The notes below the pieces were generated by a model that was not told the origin of the DNA, ran no database searches, and saw only the letters and a list, made by a program, of their open reading frames with translations. Below are positions 4,574 through 6,425 of a stretch of 6,425 nt of DNA, piece by piece. The DNA is from JBDRGC01 sp043818215 (lineage in GTDB: Bacteria; Chloroflexota; Anaerolineae; Anaerolineales; UBA11858), in contig JBDRGC010000178.1 in the NCBI GenBank assembly GCA_043818215.1, positions 1 through 6,425 of the forward strand. The letters are read 5' to 3'. Position 1 is the stretch's first letter; each line of letters starts with the position of its first letter. Position numbers and translations under genes: made by a program.

Positions 4574-4730
4574 AAAACACAGACCTCATTGGGTTGGCTT
4601 TGTCATATGCCCAACGTGCTTTACGGAATGGTGCGTCGTTGCGCCTGTGGGGACGGAGCGGCTGACGTGCGCCGAATGTTGCGCTTTTATGGACCCGCCA
4701 TGGTGGGAGGAGGCCAACAGTGGGAGATAG
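4551..4730 (+). CDS. Small zinc-ribbon protein (VVQLEKHRPHWVG...)
   Basis: This 59-residue ORF is short enough to be missed by length cut-offs. ATG 4551 opens MSNVVQLEKHRPHWVGFVIC, then PTC gives a CxxC pair (20, 23), a WCVVAP strand follows, and ERLTCAECC supplies the second pair (40, 43). This is a two-knuckle zinc ribbon of the kind, from memory, seen in small phage proteins that begin V(V/I)xLExHRPHxxGxxxC. The cysteine spacing and strand pattern make translation convincing. The local Shine-Dalgarno is weak (AAGGG immediately before the ATG), so initiation probably depends on the ribosome ending the previous gene 23 bases downstream. It overlaps the next gene by 11 bases. Confidence 0.75.
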   Translation: MSNVVQLEKHRPHWVGFVICPTCFTEWCVVAPVGTERLTCAECCAFMDPPWWEEANSGR

Positions 4731-4887
4731 AATAGCCTGTACAAAAGAAAATCCATCAGATGTAAAGCCATATAAATGGTATCATCCAGACGCTAAGCTA
4801 ATTGATTCATTTGATGATTTCTGGGATGACAGCTATGATATATACGAGTGTCCGAACTGTGGCATTAGATTTGATGTTACTGTATAG
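4720..4887 (+). CDS. Small protein with C-terminal CPNC knuckle, GTG start
   Basis: This is a 55-residue ORF starting at GTG 4720, with GGAGG at 4709-4713 and spacer CCAACA. The start context GGAGGCCAACA is identical to that of the gene at 5181, which uses ATG, so GTG here is well supported. The protein begins MGDRIACTKE, has an acidic, aromatic centre (SFDDFWDDSYDIY) and ends ECPNCGIRFDVTV, a typical half zinc ribbon. The pattern IDSxDDxxDxxYDxYECPxCGxRF is familiar to me from short phage hypotheticals. A stretch of the +2 frame across the same DNA is open but far less protein-like. Its stop sits inside the next gene's ribosome binding site (TAGGAGG). Confidence 0.75.
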   Translation: MGDRIACTKENPSDVKPYKWYHPDAKLIDSFDDFWDDSYDIYECPNCGIRFDVTV

Positions 4888-4897
4888 GAGGTCAGCG

Positions 4898-5188
4898 ATA
4901 AGTGACGACCGCTTGTTGAGTAAACTTTCCCGGACAATACCAGCCCGTAAGGTTGTAACAGAATTCAACTGGGTTCGTAAAAACTTGATGCAATTTTCCG
5001 AGGAGTACCGTTCTGTCCGTAAAAAATATGGGAAGAATACTATGCTATCGTGTGATTGGTGCCACCATAAATTTGAGCTTGAAGACTGGATGTCATTAGC
5101 CCAACCTAAACGCGGTGGATATGGCCCAAAACGAAATTGGGTACTATGTGAATCTTGCGTGGACTTAATGGAGGCCAACAATGAGTGA
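4898..5188 (+). CDS. Zinc-finger-like protein, apparent ATA start
   Basis: The reading frame gives a 96-residue product from ATA 4898. CDWC (52-55) and CESC (84-87) flank a spacer containing FELEDWMSLAQPKRGG, a probable treble-clef or zinc-ribbon fold; from memory, phage relatives read CxWCxxxFxxxDWxxLAxP...VLCxxCxDLM. No ATG, GTG or TTG stands at the expected distance from GGAGG (4887-4891). The sequence GGTCAGCG-ATA-AGTGACGAC matches the neighbouring starts (GCGATGAGTGA) except for G to A at the third start base. The alternatives are TTG 4913 or 4916, or upstream in-frame ATGs inside the preceding gene, all with no good binding site. The last residues (EANNE) come from the next gene's binding site. 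Confidence 0.75.
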   Translation: MSDDRLLSKLSRTIPARKVVTEFNWVRKNLMQFSEEYRSVRKKYGKNTMLSCDWCHHKFELEDWMSLAQPKRGGYGPKRNWVLCESCVDLMEANNE

Positions 5189-5357
5189 CACCCGATCAGT
5201 ATGCGCTCTAGCAAAAGAACATGTGATCTATGACATCCCGGACAACAGGCCAACATGTTGCGCGTGCGGGCAAATGGTCATTGAGTATATCCCATGTACA
5301 ACCTGCGGTACTGAGATGATCCGGTTATGTCCATCTAGGGGAGGCGGCGATGAGTGA
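5181..5357 (+). CDS. Small Cys-rich protein with CxxC knuckles
   Basis: This is a 58-residue ORF at ATG 5181, with GGAGG at 5170-5174 and an 8-base overlap with the preceding stop (ATGAGTGA). It begins MSDTRSVCALAKEHVIYDIP and carries CCACG (26-30) and CTTC (39-42), with another Cys at 50. Two CxxC pairs ten residues apart fit a compact zinc ribbon. No family is recognised with confidence. The last codons (GGGDE) are formed by the ribosome binding site and start of the release-factor-like gene, with another 8-base overlap, so the two are tightly coupled. Confidence 0.75.
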   Translation: MSDTRSVCALAKEHVIYDIPDNRPTCCACGQMVIEYIPCTTCGTEMIRLCPSRGGGDE

Positions 5358-5715
5358 TAAAAAATTGCTGTTCTCAGTAACCAAAAAAGACTTACGGCTA
5401 CAATGGTTTTCGGGAACTGGCGCAGGAGGTCAGTATCGTAATAAACATCAGAATTGCGCCCGGTTGCATCATCCAGACTCAGGCGCGACCGTGACAGGTC
5501 AATCCTATAGGGAACGCACGGTAAATCTAAAAGAGGCGATGAGCAATCTAGTCAAACATCCAAAATTCCGATTTTGGCACACAGCTAAAGCCCAGGCGAT
5601 TATCACAGGGATTACAATTGAAGAACTGGTTGATGACATGATGCAACCACACAACCTTCAGATAGAAACACGGGACAAGGATAACAGGTGGGAACCGGAG
5701 GGAAGCCAGCGATGA
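5350..5715 (+). CDS. Stand-alone class I release-factor-like protein (GGQ domain)
   Basis: The 121-residue product starts at ATG 5350, with GGAGG at 5340-5344. Residues 22-40 contain GTGAGGQYRNKHQNCARL; GGQ at 26-28 is the universal peptidyl-tRNA hydrolysis motif, placed in the ribosomal peptidyl transferase centre in RF1, RF2 and ArfB, and NK at 31-32 is also typical. The sequence up to about residue 100 fits the RF-1 catalytic domain (PF00472). There is no codon-recognition domain (no PxT or SPF region) and no strongly basic C-terminal tail of the kind ArfB/YaeJ uses to sense an empty mRNA channel; the end is mixed and acidic (DKDNRWEPEGSQR). Similar GGQ-only proteins are annotated in tailed phages. 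Roles in ribosome rescue, or modulation of host termination, are inferred. Confidence 0.88.
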   Translation: MSDKKLLFSVTKKDLRLQWFSGTGAGGQYRNKHQNCARLHHPDSGATVTGQSYRERTVNLKEAMSNLVKHPKFRFWHTAKAQAIITGITIEELVDDMMQPHNLQIETRDKDNRWEPEGSQR

Positions 5716-5726
5716 GTGAGCCATGA
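5712..5726 (+). CDS. 4-codon minicistron bridging two genes (tentative)
   Basis: ATG 5712 follows GGAGGG (5697-5702) at a spacer of 9 bases and encodes only MSEP before TGA 5724-5726, which overlaps the ATG of the next gene (5723). The next gene has no good site of its own. A ribosome starting at 5712 would therefore be handed on at once. It may be a relay for reinitiation or the remnant of an indel at an ATGAGTGA junction. Confidence 0.3.
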   Translation: MSEP

Positions 5727-5950
5727 CACGCCAACGATGGAAACAAGCGAGGTCATGGCTGCTGATGTATTCGTACTGGCGGCCCGTCTGGGATGGATCG
5801 CTGGTTATGGTCCCGCGCTGGCGATTGCTGGGATGGTTGTTCTGGTGGATGGACAGCAAGTGTAAGGAGGCTATTGAACAACGGGACCGGGACATTGAGA
5901 AGATTCAGGAAACGTTGAAAAAGTGGAAAAAGGAGGCCAGTAATGAGTAA
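5723..5950 (+). CDS. Trp-rich membrane-associated protein with charged helical tail
   Basis: The 75-residue product begins at ATG 5723, overlapping a four-codon minicistron. Residues 1-45 are basic and unusually rich in Trp (eight in all, as in WRLLGWLFWWM at 33-43), with hydrophobic stretches around 11-30 and 33-44 that could lie in or on the membrane. Residues 46-75 (CKEAIEQRDRDIEKIQETLK and on) form a charged amphipathic helix or short coiled coil. No family is recognised. A small membrane anchor plus cytosolic coiled coil fits several phage proteins (holin, spanin or inhibitor types), but nothing here decides between them. It shares an 8-base overlap (ATGAGTAA) with the next gene, which also encodes a membrane protein. 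Confidence 0.65.
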   Translation: MTRQRWKQARSWLLMYSYWRPVWDGSLVMVPRWRLLGWLFWWMDSKCKEAIEQRDRDIEKIQETLKKWKKEASNE

Positions 5951-6077
5951 CGATAAAGATGGTGAGTTCTTCATAATTATCATGGTCGTTGTTCTAGTCG
6001 GTACAGTATTGGCCTGGCTTCTAAACCAGAACACCATAGAATATTACCAAGCGACAGGGAAAATCCTTGGAGGATAG
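5943..6077 (+). CDS. 44-residue single-pass membrane protein
   Basis: ATG 5943 has GGAGG (5932-5936) and spacer CCAGTA. The ORF ends at TAG 6075-6077. An eight-residue acidic N-terminus precedes the strongly hydrophobic span FFIIIMVVVLVGTVLAWLL (9-27), followed by a polar tail ending in ILGG. By the positive-inside rule, the acidic N-terminus suggests an outside N-terminus, though the tail is only weakly basic. The size and single span fit phage membrane-acting micro-proteins generally; I cannot say whether it is a holin-like, superinfection-exclusion or other factor. It is translationally coupled to the Trp-rich membrane protein before it. Confidence 0.72.
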   Translation: MSNDKDGEFFIIIMVVVLVGTVLAWLLNQNTIEYYQATGKILGG

Positions 6078-6091
6078 ACAGGAGACCGGCG

Positions 6092-6289
6092 ATGGTACCA
6101 TTTAGTGCAGAATTATTAGCTTACTTTGCAGATATTCAGGCCGTCATGGTTGAAGTAGACGCTATGAAAGTTGCAAACATCGAACGCGAAGCGCATGGCC
6201 ACTCGTTGGCATTTAATGAGGCTGCCTTTCTGGAAAAAGCTCAATATCTATTTGCTATCAGGAATATTCTACGAAAATTCGGAGGCTGA
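6092..6289 (+). CDS. 65-residue helical phage-type protein
   Basis: ATG 6092 has GGAG at 6081-6084 with a 7-base spacer. The protein is almost wholly helical: an N-terminal helix (SAELLAYFADIQAVMVEVDA), a charged middle (ANIEREAHGHSLAFNE) and a C-terminal helix (FLEKAQYLFAIRNIL). From memory the order 'LLAY.AEIEAMK...N..RE..G.SLAY.E.AF.EKA' is common among small phage hypothetical proteins. No catalytic residues or membrane span stand out. The function is unknown; a helical hairpin dimer is a plausible fold. Its last codons (KFGG) include the GGAGG used by the next gene. Confidence 0.75.
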   Translation: MVPFSAELLAYFADIQAVMVEVDAMKVANIEREAHGHSLAFNEAAFLEKAQYLFAIRNILRKFGG

Positions 6290-6291
6290 CG

Positions 6292-6425
6292 ATGAATCGT
6301 GACACATTATTTCTTGATTGGCTTGAGCGGCACCAAGGCTATGCCTTGCTTAGTGATGACCACGATCGCTGGGCAGTAGTGACCGATGGGCTACAAAACA
6401 TTCCTGATGAATGGCAATTTGCAAA
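6292..6425 (+). CDS. Hypothetical protein, runs off the 3' end (partial)
   Basis: ATG 6292 follows GGAGG (6281-6285) with a 6-base spacer, two bases after the previous stop. The visible 44 residues begin MNRDTLFLDWLERHQGYALL and continue SDDHDRWAVVTDGLQNIP with no stop before the window ends. The alternation of an N-terminal helix with WAVV and a DG turn suggests a small alpha/beta protein. The family is not recognised from the fragment. Confidence 0.75.
   Translation, partial: MNRDTLFLDWLERHQGYALLSDDHDRWAVVTDGLQNIPDEWQFA

Noticed and set aside
4802..4897. Upstream extension of the zinc-finger-like gene to ATG 4802
   Set aside because: The extension overlaps the well-formed CPNC protein in another frame and lacks a binding site; the GGAGG at 4887 points to a start at 4898.

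Overview
The window is a dense, entirely plus-strand run of about two dozen very small genes and one tRNA gene. Genes overlap by a few bases (ATGA or ATGAGTGA junctions) or lie within a few tens of bases of each other, and nearly all have strong G-rich Shine-Dalgarno sequences. I see no strong promoter, factor-independent terminator, integrase, structural or replication gene. This architecture, the phage-like small protein families, the lone tRNA and a stand-alone GGQ release-factor domain suggest an accessory or early region of a tailed bacteriophage or prophage. The G-rich ribosome binding sites fit a bacterial host, but I cannot name one.

Positions 1-500: the likely tail of an upstream gene, a tRNA-Gly(TCC) gene with two irregularities, a short signal-peptide ORF, and a second ORF that overlaps it in another frame (possibly one gene broken by a frameshift). 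Positions 488-1474: five coupled small genes, three of which resemble small phage protein families I know from memory. Positions 1513-2603: a 167-residue protein of unknown role, a perfect 16-bp palindrome in a 30-base gap, a 26-residue ORF, a secreted or membrane-anchored protein and a 47-residue helical protein. Positions 2606-4403: a 14-residue micro-ORF, then two paralogous zinc-ribbon-like proteins flanking an Imm-5-like/DUF7666-like protein whose C-terminus is a recently expanded Ala-rich repeat. Positions 4400-5357: five overlapping small Cys-pair proteins, one of which appears to start at ATA. Positions 5350-6425: the GGQ protein, a Trp-rich membrane-associated protein, a 44-residue single-span membrane protein, a helical protein and a gene running off the end.

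The genes are probably read from one or a few long messages, with translation passed along by termination-reinitiation. Several junctions between 4700 and 5950 reuse nearly the same sequence, GGAGGCCA(A/G)C(A/G) plus a start codon, so gene ends and starts look modular. The most notable items are the GGQ release-factor-like gene, the repeat-bearing DUF7666-like gene between two paralogs, the density of small Cys-pair proteins, the ATA start and the irregular tRNA. Function beyond family resemblance is inference, and family names come from memory, not from a search.
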